Both the position numbers and the translations under genes were made by a program. A DNA stretch of 64,000 bases, from the NCBI RefSeq assembly GCF_019977735.1, contig NZ_AP025018.1, forward strand, positions 2,418,001 to 2,482,000, given 5' to 3'. The DNA is from Calothrix sp. PCC 7716 (GTDB taxonomy: Bacteria; Cyanobacteriota; Cyanobacteriia; Cyanobacteriales; Nostocaceae). Shown here one piece after another: positions 34,360-45,268 of the stretch. The notes under the pieces are model-generated. The model saw nothing but the letters and a program-made list of their open reading frames with translations, was not told where the DNA came from and made no database searches. Position 1 is the stretch's first letter. Each line of letters starts with the position of its first letter.

Positions 34360-35898
34360 TTAAAGCCTCATTGCCGCACCAGGACCTAAAGGCAAACCAA
34401 ATATAAACCATATTACAAACAAAACCGACCAACCAATCAAAAACGCAATAGAATAAGGCAGCATTAAAGAAATCAAAGTCCCTATTCCCAAACTCTTATC
34501 ATACTTCTGCCCAAAAGCCACCACCACAGGGAAATAAGGCATCAAAGGAGTAATAATATTAGTCGTCGAGTCACCAATACGGTAAGCAGCTTGTACCAAC
34601 TCTGGTGAATACCCCAACAACATAAACATCGGTACAAAAATAGGCGCCATAATAGCCCACTTAGCAGAAGCCGAACCAACAAAAATATCTATAGCAACAC
34701 TTACCAAAATAAACAATATCAACAACGGTGGCCCAGTAATACCCGTCGCCTTCAAAAAATCGGCGCCTTTAACAGCTACAATAATACCCAAATTACTCCA
34801 AGCAAAATAACTAATAAACTGAGCAGCGATAAAAGCCAAAGCAATGTAATACCCCATCGAACTCATCGCATTACCCAAATACCTCGCCACATCCTTATCA
34901 TTTCTAACCGTACCAGCAACCTTTCCGTAAACAACACCAGGAATTAAAAAAGCCAATGCAATAATAAAAACAATCCCATCAATAAACGGAGAAGGAATAA
35001 TTGTAAACTTCTCAGGGTCGCGTAAAATACCTTGCGGTGGTATCACCAACACCAAAATAAAAGCAATAAACGCCAAAAAAGCATAACCTGCCCAGCGTAA
35101 AGCCTTACGCTCAGTAGCCGTTATCTCATTCATCTCAATATCCACATCACCTGTATAGGCGCCTAAACGAGGCTCAACAATCTTTTCACAAATAAACCAC
35201 CCTATCAACGTAATTAAAAACGTTGACACAGCCATAAAATAATAATTAGCAGTAGCATTCACCTGATACTCAGGTCTTATCAACTGCGCTGCTGTCTGCG
35301 TCAAACCTGCTAACAAAGGGTCAAGCGAACTAATAAGCAAATTAGCACTAAACCCACCAGCCACTCCAGCAAAAGCAGCAGCCAACCCCGCTAAAGGATG
35401 GCGCCCAAACGCGAGAAAAATAACGGCGCCAAGAGGAACCAGCACAACATAACCAGCATCAGAAGCTACATTTGCCATTACACCAGCAAAAATAACCACA
35501 GGAGTAATTAACTTTCTAGGTGTAACCATTACCACTTCACGTAAAAGCGTAGAAAGTAAACCAGTAGCTTCAGCAACCCCCACACCCAACATCGCCACTA
35601 ACACAGTTCCCAAAGGTGGAAACTCAACAAAATTCTTTACAGCTTGCGTAAATATGCGACGAATACCATCGGGTGTAAGCAATGATACAGCAGCAACAGT
35701 TTTATTAGTACCAGGGTGAACAACTGATAAATTTGTAGAAGCAGCTATCGCGCTGACCACAATCACAAAAACTGAGAGTATGAAGAAAAGCGTTAGCGGG
35801 TCAGGCAGCTTATTACCCAATTCCTCAATAAAAGCCAAGGACTTTTCCACCCATGTTGACTTTGCCTGCTTTGTTGATGCATCTCTTGTGTTTGGCAC
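34360..35898 (-). CDS. AbgT-family transporter
   Basis: This 512-residue membrane protein has many hydrophobic helices and AbgT landmarks: LPDPLTLFFILSVFVIVVS, ANVASDAGYVVLVPLGAVIF, GGFSANLLISSLDPLLAG and a C-terminal STTNIITPLMPYFP. AbgT carriers were described for p-aminobenzoyl-glutamate uptake and also for sulfonamide export. It begins the AbgT/AtzG/AtzE unit, so it may import the amide the amidase splits. That is inference. Confidence 0.93.
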   Translation of the reverse strand: MPNTRDASTKQAKSTWVEKSLAFIEELGNKLPDPLTLFFILSVFVIVVSAIAASTNLSVVHPGTNKTVAAVSLLTPDGIRRIFTQAVKNFVEFPPLGTVLVAMLGVGVAEATGLLSTLLREVVMVTPRKLITPVVIFAGVMANVASDAGYVVLVPLGAVIFLAFGRHPLAGLAAAFAGVAGGFSANLLISSLDPLLAGLTQTAAQLIRPEYQVNATANYYFMAVSTFLITLIGWFICEKIVEPRLGAYTGDVDIEMNEITATERKALRWAGYAFLAFIAFILVLVIPPQGILRDPEKFTIIPSPFIDGIVFIIALAFLIPGVVYGKVAGTVRNDKDVARYLGNAMSSMGYYIALAFIAAQFISYFAWSNLGIIVAVKGADFLKATGITGPPLLILFILVSVAIDIFVGSASAKWAIMAPIFVPMFMLLGYSPELVQAAYRIGDSTTNIITPLMPYFPVVVAFGQKYDKSLGIGTLISLMLPYSIAFLIGWSVLFVIWFIFGLPLGPGAAMRL

Positions 35899-35984
35899 TG
35901 GTCTAGCCCTGAATATATATGTATGAATTATGACTTTAACTACTAATTCATCTATAATGTTGTAATTTGCAATACTTTTTTACT

Positions 35985-36051
35985 CTTGTGGAGCGGGCAT
36001 CCCTGCCCGCCATAGCAGAAATGGAACGGGCAAGGATGCCCATTCCACAAG
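35985..36051. repeat. paired inverted REPs (BIME-like)
   Basis: CTTGTGGAGCGGGCATCC then CTGCCCGC (35985-36010) faces GGAACGGGCAAGGATGCC then CATTCCACAAG (36023-36051). The two copies form a larger palindrome between tandem minus-strand genes. Confidence 0.88.
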
Positions 36052-36062
36052 AAACTTAATCA

Positions 36063-36380
36063 TCATACAAAATAGTCATTACGAGCTTCAAAATCGATAG
36101 TTTGATATACTGCATCAATATTCAAGGCGCCATAAATATGTGGAAAAAGTTCATTATCAGCGAGTTCATACCTAACTTCGCTTTTCACTTTATCTACATC
36201 TATATAAAGTATTATCAAACCAGCTTGGTTTTTAAAAAATCTATCTGCTGTTTTTAAAACCTGTGTAGCTGTAGAGCAATGAATAAAATCCTCAGTAACA
36301 AGAGAATCAGCCTGATAGTTGCCTGACCTAAGTGCTTCTTCCCAAACTTGGCGCCGTGTAATATGATGAATTGTCTTCAT
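36063..36380 (-). CDS. DUF952 family protein
   Basis: This 105-residue protein carries DUF952 motifs: IHHITRRQVWEEAL, EDFIHCSTATQV and LFPHIYGALN. The family is small and possibly an ADP-ribosyl or RNA-2'-phosphotransferase relative; its role is unknown. Its start is 3 bp downstream of the end of the aspartyl protease gene, so the two are probably translated from one message. Confidence 0.92.
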   Translation of the reverse strand: MKTIHHITRRQVWEEALRSGNYQADSLVTEDFIHCSTATQVLKTADRFFKNQAGLIILYIDVDKVKSEVRYELADNELFPHIYGALNIDAVYQTIDFEARNDYFV

Positions 36381-36383
36381 GCT

Positions 36384-36836
36384 TTAAATTCTAAATACTG
36401 GAGATTTAGGATGTCTGGGATTTGGAATTAAGCATCTGTTTTTACAATCCACTAGTAAATCTAATGCTTCCAAAACAGTTTGACCAATTAACACATCGTT
36501 ACCTGTAACTAATGCACTTTCAATTGTTTCACGCCCTTCCAATTGAATAATTACAGCTTCAGTTACACCAATACTCTCCTCTCTGCCATCTGCATACTGA
36601 GCTAATTCTTGACCTCTAATCTCTAGACCAAGCTGTTCTACTATTCGCATTGGTAGTACTGTACGTACAGCACCAGTATCTACAAGCCCTGTTGTCTCGT
36701 ATACTCTCAGTTTATTTGGATTTAATGACCCACGTTTTATTAACATTTCATCTAAATAATTTACAAATGTCACTTTGACCCTGACTTCTCCCATGTCTTT
36801 ACAAGCTACCCAATTAGAACAATTAAAATCTAACAT
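36384..36836 (-). CDS. retropepsin-like aspartyl protease fold protein
   Basis: This 150-residue protein has a single-domain aspartyl protease pattern: TTGLVDTGAVRTVLP (catalytic D in DTGA), a hydrophobic flap region and ALVTGNDVLIGQTVLEALDL as the second hydrophobic-glycine. A GAGG precedes the ATG at 36836 by 8 bp. Clan AA aspartyl proteases of this small type are common in cyanobacteria; the substrate is unknown. Confidence 0.85.
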   Translation of the reverse strand: MLDFNCSNWVACKDMGEVRVKVTFVNYLDEMLIKRGSLNPNKLRVYETTGLVDTGAVRTVLPMRIVEQLGLEIRGQELAQYADGREESIGVTEAVIIQLEGRETIESALVTGNDVLIGQTVLEALDLLVDCKNRCLIPNPRHPKSPVFRI

Positions 36837-36907
36837 GATTAATACCTCAGTAAAAGTATTTATGTATCAATGATAACCAACAAAGTATTTTCAGTTGTAT
36901 GAAGCAT

Positions 36908-38380
36908 TCAAATACTAGCTGGGACACAAAAGTCTGGAGCGCACAAACCTGATATTTTTAAGGTGGTTACTTCCAATGTATTTAGGTTCACTTGTCGAAT
37001 CGCATGATTGTTAGTGTCTGCTATATACAAGTTTGAGTTTAAAATGCTTAGTCCTGAAGGTTCGGAAAACTTGACATTACCTAGCACTGTTTTACACTCA
37101 CCCGTTCTAGGGTTAACTAACTTTATTTTATGGTTATAAGTATCAGCAACCCAAAGATTACCTTGTGCATATTCTACACCCATACAATGTTGTAATCTTA
37201 CTTCTTCTCCAATACCATCTTTATCACCAAATAGATATAAGTCACCACTACCGCAAATTGTTGTAACTTTGCCAGTATTTACCTCAATTGCACGAATTGA
37301 ACTACTTTCACTATCTGCTGTGTATATAAAATTACTGTTAATTGTAATACCGCTTGGTTGAGCGAATACTGAGGTATTTAACTCACCATCAAAACAAGCT
37401 TCGGCGCCAGTACCAGCATAAGTTTTAATGATATTAGTTTCCAAGTCCATCATCCAAATTTGGTGTGAACCTGCCATCGCAATATAAAGTAGATTTTCGT
37501 ACTTTACTAAATCCCAAGGAGAATTTAATGCTATATCTAATGCATTACCTTGAGTAAAGCTCAAATTACGACTTTGTGTACCTATTCCTGCTATTGTATT
37601 CACAGATTGGCGCCGTAAGTCAATTTTACGCAAAGCATGGTTCTCTGTATCAGCAACATACAGAATTTGATTTTGATTATCAAATGTCATTCCTTGTGGC
37701 GCCGAAAATTCAGTTGTATTAAAATTACCATCCTTAACTCCTGATTTTCCGCTTCCAATGGCGTGTAATAGCTCACCTTCTAAATTTGTAACAACAATAC
37801 GATGATGTCCTGTGTCTGCTATAAATAAACTTTTATGAGTTGCTAAAACTTTACTAGGAAAAGCTAATGGTGTAATTATTGGTTGTCGCTGCTTCTCTAA
37901 AATTACATCTAGTTCTTGAAGATTAATTGTGCCTTTATCTTGATGTTGTTGAATTATTTGCTGTATCAACTCGTCTAAAATTTCACGTTTCCCTTCTCCC
38001 ATAAAAGAAGCAACTACATAACCTTCTGGGTCAATTAATATAAAACTAGGATACGCGCGTACAGCATATTCTTGCCAGACTCTAAAATCTTTATCTACTA
38101 AAACAGGATGTTCGATATCGTAGCGTAAAATAGCTTGACGAATATTCTCAATATCTTTCTCATTATCAAATTTTGCAGAGTGTACACCAATAACAGTAAG
38201 GCTATCTTTGTATTTTTGTTCCAGATATTTTAAATCTGGTAGCACATGTAAACAATTTATACAGCAGTACGTCCAAAAATCTAAAATTACAATTCGACCC
38301 CTGAGTTGTTTTAATAACAAAGGTTTATCTGTATTCAACCAATTATATTGTGGTAGTTCCGGGGCCCGTACACGAACCAT
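36908..38380 (-). CDS. thioredoxin-domain plus NHL-repeat protein (NHLRC2-like)
   Basis: I start at the ATG at 38380 (MVRVRAPELPQYNWL); a GTG 12 bp upstream is alternative. The N-terminal 150 residues are thioredoxin-like, with ILDFWTYCCINCLHVLPDL, so the active-site cysteines are C-C-I-N-C. The rest (about 170-490) is a beta propeller of NHL repeats, seen in LFIADTGHHRIVVTN, LYVADTENHALRKI and LWVADTYNHKIKLVN. The same two-part layout occurs in animal NHLRC2. No signal peptide is seen. Confidence 0.9.
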   Translation of the reverse strand: MVRVRAPELPQYNWLNTDKPLLLKQLRGRIVILDFWTYCCINCLHVLPDLKYLEQKYKDSLTVIGVHSAKFDNEKDIENIRQAILRYDIEHPVLVDKDFRVWQEYAVRAYPSFILIDPEGYVVASFMGEGKREILDELIQQIIQQHQDKGTINLQELDVILEKQRQPIITPLAFPSKVLATHKSLFIADTGHHRIVVTNLEGELLHAIGSGKSGVKDGNFNTTEFSAPQGMTFDNQNQILYVADTENHALRKIDLRRQSVNTIAGIGTQSRNLSFTQGNALDIALNSPWDLVKYENLLYIAMAGSHQIWMMDLETNIIKTYAGTGAEACFDGELNTSVFAQPSGITINSNFIYTADSESSSIRAIEVNTGKVTTICGSGDLYLFGDKDGIGEEVRLQHCMGVEYAQGNLWVADTYNHKIKLVNPRTGECKTVLGNVKFSEPSGLSILNSNLYIADTNNHAIRQVNLNTLEVTTLKISGLCAPDFCVPASI

Positions 38381-38422
38381 AAAAACACTCACGTTACTTA
38401 AAATTTTTTAATTTACCACACA

Positions 38423-38450
38423 GTAGAGACGTGATTAATCACGTCTCTAC
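38423..38450. repeat. 28-bp palindrome (GTAGAGACGTGATT family)
   Basis: A perfect palindrome built from GTAGAGACGTGATT lies between the NHL gene and the lipoprotein gene. It differs from the copy at 18586 by one symmetric base pair change. Confidence 0.9.
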
Positions 38451-38456
38451 AGAGGT

Positions 38457-40019
38457 TTAATTTGATAAAGGAGCGGAAGTCATTTCAGGTAATGGCGTTA
38501 TTTCTTTTTCTGGTGTTATTTCAGGTAATGGTGTTACTTCTGGTTCCGGCGCCGGAGATAATGTAGGTTCAGGTATTGGTTCAAATGACTCGCGACGTTT
38601 AAAGTATTTACCTAATTGAATCTTTGATGGTTTTACTGGTTGTGGTGTTGGAGACTCAATAATAGGTTTTTCTACTTCAGGCGCCTCTGGTATCTTTGCC
38701 TCTGGTATTGTTACTTCTGGGGTTGGGACTATCTCAGGTAATGGTGTTGGCTTTTCATCTTCAGGTGTCGGTAAAGGTGTATTTGTAACTTCTGGTTGCG
38801 GTGTTGGCGTAATAATTACTTCTGGCAAATTAGGAGTTTCAATTGGTGTTGGTTCTATACTTGGTGCAGGCAATGGTGCTTTTATATCTCGACGTTTGAA
38901 GAAACCGCCAGATTTTGGTTTAGCTGGTTCCGTTACAGGTGGCACCATTTCTGGTTCTTTCGCTTCAGCTGTAGATTCTACAGTTGGTTCTACAGTTGGT
39001 TCTACAGTTGGTTCTACGGTTGGTGTGGGTTCAGGTAAAGGTTCTTTGGCTACATATGTAGAGTCTACTATGCTGCGTACTTGGTCAGCCGATAGTTCGC
39101 CTCTAACTATGCGAGAAAGCGTGTCTTTGCCTTTGGGTTCATAAGTAAAACTTCTAACTGTGCTGTTAAAGACGTTTTTAAGTACTTCGCCTTTACCATC
39201 TAAAAATTCCAGTTTTATCCAGTTTTTACCTGGCTTAAAGCCTTTTAAGTATATAGACTCCCAACGGTCGAGTACAAAGCTTTCATCATTAACTGTGCAG
39301 CGAATCCGCCAATCGCCGATTTCGTCTTGTAATATGTCTTTACCGTTTAATTGTAACGGCGCGTTTGTTAAGTAAAAGTCGAGAAGTATAGGTTCGGCGC
39401 CATATTCTCCATTTGGACGGTTATAGGTTAACAGGGGTTTCATAGTATCTGGGTTATGCTCATCGGTTTTAGTAAATACGTGAAATGTTGTTTGCGCGTA
39501 AGCTCCTTCGTTTTTATAACTTTCGTACCAAGGTCGTTCAGTAAAAACACGCAGAGTGTGGGTACCCGGAGGTAGGTCGGGTAGGCTTAAAGGCTGATTT
39601 AAATCATAAACTTCAATACCTGGCTGGTCATCTAAAATTACTTGTAGATGTGAGCCGAGATTAAACTGAGAATCTTTGAATATTGGTAAGTCCTTTACTT
39701 GTAGCGTCACTTCTACTGTATCTTTCGATAAAACCTCATCAGGTTTGGGAGTAATGATTGTAACCTGGGGACGGTAAGTATCTAAACTGCGTTGAAGTTC
39801 TTGAATAACCGATGGTGGGGCAACTTCTGAAATTTGATTTGTTAACTGTGGGTTATCTTTACGTCCTATGAGCGATGGAGAGGTGCTAACAGCTTTGTCA
39901 CCACAGCTAGCTAGACTTAGTACCAGTAATAGAGCAAAGAATGATTTTACTGTACCTGCAATTATCCTGTGTCGCGTTCGTAAAGGTTTGAGGGGCGCCG
40001 AAGTCATTAGCCAGTCCAT
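38457..40019 (-). CDS. cell-envelope lipoprotein with Pro/Thr/Glu-rich repeats
   Basis: I prefer the ATG at 40019 because AGGA lies 8 bp upstream; an ATG at 40067 is in frame. The basic start (RTRHRIIAG) is followed by SFFALLLVLSLASC, a lipoprotein signal whose cysteine would be lipid-modified. About 280 residues of beta-rich domain follow (VTIITPKPDEVLSKDTVEV, PPGTHTLRVFTERPWYESYK). The last 190 residues are low complexity: VEPT tandem repeats, two FFKRR/YFKRRE motifs and LPEITP repeats. A cell-wall-spanning linker is likely. I do not recognise a named family. Confidence 0.78.
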   Translation of the reverse strand: MDWLMTSAPLKPLRTRHRIIAGTVKSFFALLLVLSLASCGDKAVSTSPSLIGRKDNPQLTNQISEVAPPSVIQELQRSLDTYRPQVTIITPKPDEVLSKDTVEVTLQVKDLPIFKDSQFNLGSHLQVILDDQPGIEVYDLNQPLSLPDLPPGTHTLRVFTERPWYESYKNEGAYAQTTFHVFTKTDEHNPDTMKPLLTYNRPNGEYGAEPILLDFYLTNAPLQLNGKDILQDEIGDWRIRCTVNDESFVLDRWESIYLKGFKPGKNWIKLEFLDGKGEVLKNVFNSTVRSFTYEPKGKDTLSRIVRGELSADQVRSIVDSTYVAKEPLPEPTPTVEPTVEPTVEPTVESTAEAKEPEMVPPVTEPAKPKSGGFFKRRDIKAPLPAPSIEPTPIETPNLPEVIITPTPQPEVTNTPLPTPEDEKPTPLPEIVPTPEVTIPEAKIPEAPEVEKPIIESPTPQPVKPSKIQLGKYFKRRESFEPIPEPTLSPAPEPEVTPLPEITPEKEITPLPEMTSAPLSN

Positions 40020-40537
40020 GTAACCGCATCCTGCATCAGAACAACTTAACAAACAATTGTGGCTCATTAACGCACATAAGGGAGCAACAAAGCAAAAGTT
40101 AAATCTTCAGTTACAACCTAGCCCTTAGTATTATTCGTGACTCAGAATAATAATAAAACTAATGGTGACTATAGATTAATATGGGGTCGCTGATGCTAGC
40201 ACAGAAAAGGTTAAAACGGATAAATTTTACGAATTGTTTCGGTTTGTAAAATTTAGGAATAAAGTATTGACATTTTGACCAGTGATATAACCTAGGAGCT
40301 TGAATCTACGGGAAGTTGAGGGATTTTGAATTATTGTAAACAAGTATCTAACAATGTGGGGTATTCGACTTTATAATTCAGACTGAAACCACTCTCCACA
40401 TGAGTCCTGATCGCTGCCTAAATTTTGTTAACCCATATTGGTCAACTTAAGTTAGGATGCGAATAAGCTAAAATTTAGTCACCAAGACTCTACGTGGTGT
40501 TTATAATTCCTCAATCCCTTTATAGAGAGGAGGTCGA
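40020..40537. other. psaA upstream region
   Basis: About 520 bp (470 bp if the longer lipoprotein start is used) precede psaA. AT-rich TATAAT matches are at 40371-40376 and 40502-40507, but neither has a clear -35. A GGAGG Shine-Dalgarno sits directly before the ATG (40528-40532). A long leader with several promoters is usual for psaA, but I could not place RpaB/HLR1 sites with confidence. Confidence 0.4.
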
Positions 40538-42796
40538 ATGACAATTAGTCCTCCAGAGCGAGAGGAGAAGAAAGCAAGAGTAATCGTCGATAAAGACCCA
40601 GTACCAACTTCGTTTGAACGATGGGGACAGCCCGGTCACTTCGATAGAACTCTCGCTAAAGGTCCAAAAACCACTACCTGGATTTGGAACCTTCACGCAC
40701 TCGCCCATGACTTTGATACACATACAAGCGATTTAGAAGACATTTCCCGTAAAGTATTCGCAGCACACTTCGGTCACTTGGCTGTTGTGACACTGTGGTT
40801 AAGCGGGATGATATTCCACGGTGCCAAGTTCTCGAACTACGAAGCTTGGTTAATGGACCCCCTCAACGTAAAGCCTAGCGCTCAAGTTGTTTGGCCAATC
40901 GTTGGACAAGACATATTAAACGGTGATGTAGGCGGCGGTTTCCACGGCATCCAAATCACCAGTGGTTTGTTCCAAGTTTGGCGTGGTTGGGGTATCACCA
41001 ATACCTTCCAGTTATATTGCACTGCAATTGGTGGTCTAGTATTAGCTGGCTTGTTCTTATTTGCAGGCTGGTTCCACTACCACAAGCGGGCGCCAAAATT
41101 GGAATGGTTCCAAAACGTTGAGTCTATGCTCAACCACCACTTAGCAGTATTGTTAGGTTGCGGTTCGTTGGGTTGGACAGGTCATATAATTCACGTATCA
41201 GCTCCAATTAACAAGTTGTTGGATGCAGGGGTAGCATTGAAAGATGTGCCTTTACCTCACGAATTCATCCTCAACAAAGATTTGTTAATTGAGTTGTTCC
41301 CCAGCTTTGCTAATGGCTTAACTCCTTTCTGGACGTTAAACTGGGGTCAGTACGCTGATTTCTTGACCTTTAAAGGCGGTTTGAACCCCGTAACTGGTGG
41401 TCTTTGGATGACTGACATCGCACACCATCATTTAGCGATTGCAGTTCTCTTCATCGTTGCTGGTCACCAATACCGTACCAACTGGGGTATCGGTCACAGT
41501 ATTAAAGAGATTCTTGAGAACCACAAAGGACCTTTCACAGGTGAAGGTCACAAGGGTCTTTACGAAAACTTGACCACCTCTTGGCACGCTCAGTTAGGTA
41601 TTAACCTTGCTATGTTGGGTTCGCTGACAATTATTGTCGCGCACCACATGTACGCAATGCCTCCGTACCCTTACTTGGCAACAGATTACGCTACCCAACT
41701 GTGTATCTTCACTCACCACATGTGGATTGGCGCCTTCTTAATTGTCGGTGGTGCGGCGCACTCAGCCATCTTCATGGTGCGGGATTATGACCCTGTTGTT
41801 AACCAAAACAACGTTCTGGATCGAGTAATTCGTCATCGCGATGCAATTATCTCTCACCTCAATTGGGTATGTATGTTCCTAGGCTTCCATAGCTTTGGTT
41901 TATACATCCATAACGACACAATGCGCGCGTTGGGTCGTCCTCAAGATATGTTCTCTGACACTGCAATCCAGTTACAACCAGTGTTTGCTCAGTGGGTTCA
42001 AAACCTACACACAGTGGCGCCTGGTGCAACAGCTCCAAATGCATTGCAAGTTGTCAGTCATGCCTTCGGTGGCGGTATCGTCGCAGTCGGCGGCAAAATA
42101 GCAATGATGCCAATTGCTTTGGGTACGGCGGATTTCATGATTCACCATATCCACGCATTCCAAATTCACGTAACCGTACTGATTCTGCTTAAGGGTGTAT
42201 TATTCGCCCGCAGTTCACGCTTAATTCCAGATAAAGCGAACCTAGGCTTCCGCTTCCCTTGCGATGGTCCAGGTCGTGGCGGTACATGTCAAGTGTCTGG
42301 TTGGGATCACGTGTTCCTCGGACTCTTCTGGATGTATAACACTATCTCAATTGCAATTTTCCACTTTAGTTGGAAAATGCAGTCTGATGTGTGGGGAACT
42401 GTTGACTCAGACGGTATGGTTTCACATATCACTGGTGGAAACTTTGCTCAAAGTGCGATTACTATCAACGGTTGGTTGCGTGACTTCTTGTGGGCACAAG
42501 CCGCACAAGTCATCAACTCCTACGGTAGCGCTCTGTCTGCTTACGGTTTAATGTTCTTAGGCGCCCACTTCGTTTGGGCATTCAGCTTGATGTTCCTGTT
42601 CAGTGGTCGCGGCTACTGGCAAGAATTGATTGAATCGATTGTTTGGGCACATAATAAATTGAAGGTAGCACCTTCAATTCAGCCACGTGCTTTAAGCATC
42701 ATTCAAGGTCGTGCAGTAGGTGTGGCACACTATCTACTAGGAGGTATTGCCACAACGTGGGCATTCTTCCACGCGCACATCCTTTCAGTAGGCTAA
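40538..42796 (+). CDS. psaA: photosystem I P700 apoprotein A1
   Basis: PsaA (752 residues) is one half of the photosystem I reaction centre, carrying P700, the primary acceptors and, with PsaB, the FX cluster. The FX ligand segment [18 protein letters not shown] is intact. Histidine-rich transmembrane helices ([35 protein letters not shown]) are typical. Length is normal. The gene starts with a strong GAGGAGG-type ribosome site and is followed by psaB after 169 bp that contain interspersed repeats. Confidence 0.99.
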   Translation: MTISPPEREEKKARVIVDKDPVPTSFERWGQPGHFDRTLAKGPKTTTWIWNLHALAHDFDTHTSDLEDISRKVFAAHFGHLAVVTLWLSGMIFHGAKFSNYEAWLMDPLNVKPSAQVVWPIVGQDILNGDVGGGFHGIQITSGLFQVWRGWGITNTFQLYCTAIGGLVLAGLFLFAGWFHYHKRAPKLEWFQNVESMLNHHLAVLLGCGSLGWTGHIIHVSAPINKLLDAGVALKDVPLPHEFILNKDLLIELFPSFANGLTPFWTLNWGQYADFLTFKGGLNPVTGGLWMTDIAHHHLAIAVLFIVAGHQYRTNWGIGHSIKEILENHKGPFTGEGHKGLYENLTTSWHAQLGINLAMLGSLTIIVAHHMYAMPPYPYLATDYATQLCIFTHHMWIGAFLIVGGAAHSAIFMVRDYDPVVNQNNVLDRVIRHRDAIISHLNWVCMFLGFHSFGLYIHNDTMRALGRPQDMFSDTAIQLQPVFAQWVQNLHTVAPGATAPNALQVVSHAFGGGIVAVGGKIAMMPIALGTADFMIHHIHAFQIHVTVLILLKGVLFARSSRLIPDKANLGFRFPCDGPGRGGTCQVSGWDHVFLGLFWMYNTISIAIFHFSWKMQSDVWGTVDSDGMVSHITGGNFAQSAITINGWLRDFLWAQAAQVINSYGSALSAYGLMFLGAHFVWAFSLMFLFSGRGYWQELIESIVWAHNKLKVAPSIQPRALSIIQGRAVGVAHYLLGGIATTWAFFHAHILSVG

Positions 42797-42809
42797 CAAT
42801 AAAAAGTAA

Positions 42810-42914
42810 TGAGTGCTGAGTGCTGAGTGACGAGTTAGAAATAATAGAATATGTATTTTTGGCTCAGAACTTAGAACTCAGCACTTGTAAAGACACGATT
42901 AATCGTGTCTCTAC
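42810..42914. repeat. AGTGCTGAGT repeats and 28-bp palindrome between psaA and psaB
   Basis: GAGTGCTGAGTGCTGAGTG (42810-42830) and its inverted counterpart CTCAGCACTT (42878-42886) are followed directly by a palindrome of the GTAGAGACGCGATT family at 42887-42914 (here GTAAAGACACGATT, one mismatch between arms). The two could fold into hairpins in the psaA-psaB message. Similar AGTGCTGAGT arrays are at 50940, 53591 and 58116. Confidence 0.85.
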
Positions 42915-42965
42915 TAACTATCAAAATCACATGACGGCTAAAGGTTAGAGGATTTATCAAAACCT

Positions 42966-45191
42966 ATGGCAACAAAATTTCCAAAATTTAGCCAGGACCT
43001 CGCACAAGATCCGACTACTCGTCGGCTCTGGTATGCGATGGCTACAGGGAATGATTTTGAAAGCCATGACGGGATGACGGAGGAAAATCTTTACCAAAAG
43101 ATTTTCGCTACTCACTTCGGTCATGTAGCAATCATTTTCTTGTGGGCATCCAGCCTCAATTTCCACGTAGCTTGGCAAGGCAACTTTGAACAGTGGATTA
43201 AAGACCCTCTCCACATTCGCCCTATCGCTCACGCAATTTGGGACCCTCACTTTGGCAAACCAGCTATCGAAGCATTCACCCAAGGTGGCGCCTCGAATCC
43301 AGTAAACATTGCTTACTCTGGCGTTTACCACTGGTGGTACACCATCGGGATACGTACTAACAACGACCTCTACATGGGCGCCGTGTTTTTACTCCTGTTG
43401 GCAGCAGTGTTCTTGTTTGCAGGTTGGTTACATTTGCAACCCAAGTTCCGTCCTAGCCTTTCTTGGTTTAAGAGTGCAGAACCCCGTTTAAACCACCATT
43501 TGGCTGGTTTGTTCGGTGTAAGCTCCTTAGCTTGGACTGGTCACTTGGTACACGTTGCTATTCCTGAATCTCGTGGACAACACGTAGGCTGGGATAACTT
43601 CCTGAGTACATTGCCTCACCCCGAAGGTTTAACACCCTTCTTTACAGGAAACTGGGCTGTATACGCACAGAATCCAGATACTGCGAATCACTTATTTGGT
43701 ACCTCGACAGGTGCAGGTACAGCAATTCTGACCTTCTTGGGCGGTTTCCACCCTCAAACAGAATCGCTGTGGTTGACCGACATGGCACACCACCACCTAG
43801 CGATTGCAGTATTATTCATCGTTGCTGGTCACATGTACCGCACCAACTTCGGTATTGGTCACAGCATTAAAGAAATGCTCAACGCCAAAAACTTCTTTGG
43901 CACCAAGACCGAAGGTCAATTCAACTTGCCTCACCAAGGGTTGTATGACACTTACAACAATTCCCTACACTTCCAATTGTCTATACACTTGGCTGCGTTA
44001 GGAACTGCATTGTCATTAGTTGCACAACACATGTACGCTCTGCCTCCTTACGCTTTCATCGCTAAGGACTACACTACACAGGCAGCACTGTACACACACC
44101 ACCAGTACATAGCCGTTGCCTTCATGCTTGGCGCCTTTGCCCACGCAGCAATTTTCTGGGTACGTGACTACGACCCCGAACAAAACAAAGGCAACGTACT
44201 TGACCGCGTGCTGAAGCACAAAGAAGCGATTATCTCGCACTTAAGCTGGGTATCCCTTTTCTTGGGTTTCCACACCCTCAGCTTGTATGTACACAACGAC
44301 GTAGTTGTTGCGTTTGGTACTCCTGAGAAACAAATTTTGATTGAGCCAGTATTTGCTCAATTCATCCAAGCATCTCACGGTAAAGTTCTGTATGGAATGC
44401 AAACATTGCTCTCTAACCCAGACAGTGTTGCTTATACCGCTTACCCTAACTACGCCAACGTTTGGTTGCCTGGTTGGTTAGATGCAATTAACAACGGCAC
44501 AAACTCTTTATTCTTAACCATTGGTCCTGGCGACTTTTTAGTACACCACGCCTTCGCGTTAGCTATCCACACCACCGTATTGATTCTTGTCAAAGGTGCT
44601 TTGGATGCTCGTGGTTCTAAATTAATGCCAGACAAAAAAGACTTTGGTTATGCATTCCCTTGTGACGGTCCTGGTCGTGGCGGTACTTGCGACATTTCCG
44701 GTTGGGACTCGTTCTACCTCGCTGCATTCTGGGCACTAAACACTGTCGGTTGGGTAACCTTCTACTGGCACTGGAAGCATTTAGGTATTTGGCAAGGTAA
44801 CGTAGCACAATTCAACGAAAACTCGACCTACTTAATGGGCTGGTTCCGCGATTATCTCTGGGCGAACTCCGCACAGTTAATCAACGGTTACAACCCATAC
44901 GGTATGAACAACCTGTCAGTTTGGGCTTGGATGTTCCTCTTTGGACACCTTGTTTGGGCAACTGGTTTCATGTTCCTCATCTCTTGGCGTGGTTACTGGC
45001 AAGAGTTGATAGAAACATTGGTTTGGGCACACGAGCGTACTCCTCTTGCGAACCTAGTTCGTTGGAAAGACAAGCCCGTTGCTATGTCCATCGTTCAAGG
45101 GCGCCTAGTTGGTTTAGCGCACTTCACAGTCGGCTACATCCTAACTTACGCAGCGTTCCTCATAGCTTCCACGGCTAGTAAATTTGGATAA
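42966..45191 (+). CDS. psaB: photosystem I P700 apoprotein A2
   Basis: PsaB (741 residues) pairs with PsaA. The FX segment [19 protein letters not shown] and the helix motifs ([37 protein letters not shown]) are present. Length is normal. It ends just before a strong Rho-independent terminator at 45222. Confidence 0.99.
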   Translation: MATKFPKFSQDLAQDPTTRRLWYAMATGNDFESHDGMTEENLYQKIFATHFGHVAIIFLWASSLNFHVAWQGNFEQWIKDPLHIRPIAHAIWDPHFGKPAIEAFTQGGASNPVNIAYSGVYHWWYTIGIRTNNDLYMGAVFLLLLAAVFLFAGWLHLQPKFRPSLSWFKSAEPRLNHHLAGLFGVSSLAWTGHLVHVAIPESRGQHVGWDNFLSTLPHPEGLTPFFTGNWAVYAQNPDTANHLFGTSTGAGTAILTFLGGFHPQTESLWLTDMAHHHLAIAVLFIVAGHMYRTNFGIGHSIKEMLNAKNFFGTKTEGQFNLPHQGLYDTYNNSLHFQLSIHLAALGTALSLVAQHMYALPPYAFIAKDYTTQAALYTHHQYIAVAFMLGAFAHAAIFWVRDYDPEQNKGNVLDRVLKHKEAIISHLSWVSLFLGFHTLSLYVHNDVVVAFGTPEKQILIEPVFAQFIQASHGKVLYGMQTLLSNPDSVAYTAYPNYANVWLPGWLDAINNGTNSLFLTIGPGDFLVHHAFALAIHTTVLILVKGALDARGSKLMPDKKDFGYAFPCDGPGRGGTCDISGWDSFYLAAFWALNTVGWVTFYWHWKHLGIWQGNVAQFNENSTYLMGWFRDYLWANSAQLINGYNPYGMNNLSVWAWMFLFGHLVWATGFMFLISWRGYWQELIETLVWAHERTPLANLVRWKDKPVAMSIVQGRLVGLAHFTVGYILTYAAFLIASTASKFG

Positions 45192-45221
45192 CTCCAACTT
45201 CACAGCTCTTAGCTAACTAAT

Positions 45222-45256
45222 AAAATCCCCTACCCATGTGGTAGGGGATTTTTTTC
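45222..45256 (+). terminator. Rho-independent terminator of psaAB
   Basis: The stem AAAATCCCCTACC pairs with GGTAGGGGATTTT around a five-base loop and is followed by a run of T. It lies 31 bp after the psaB stop. Confidence 0.9.
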
Positions 45257-45268
45257 TTGTGGTCTTGT

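Noticed and set aside
38796-39144. Plus-strand ORFs rich in Trp/Phe or Ser/Val/Gly repeats
   Set aside because: They are antisense readings of the Pro/Thr/Glu repeats of the lipoprotein gene.
40268-40294. TTGACA followed by TATAAC as the psaA promoter
   Set aside because: The two boxes are only about 13 bp apart, too close for a standard promoter.
42810-42914. psaB promoter inside the psaA-psaB gap
   Set aside because: No -35/-10 pair is visible; the gap is mostly repeat sequence.
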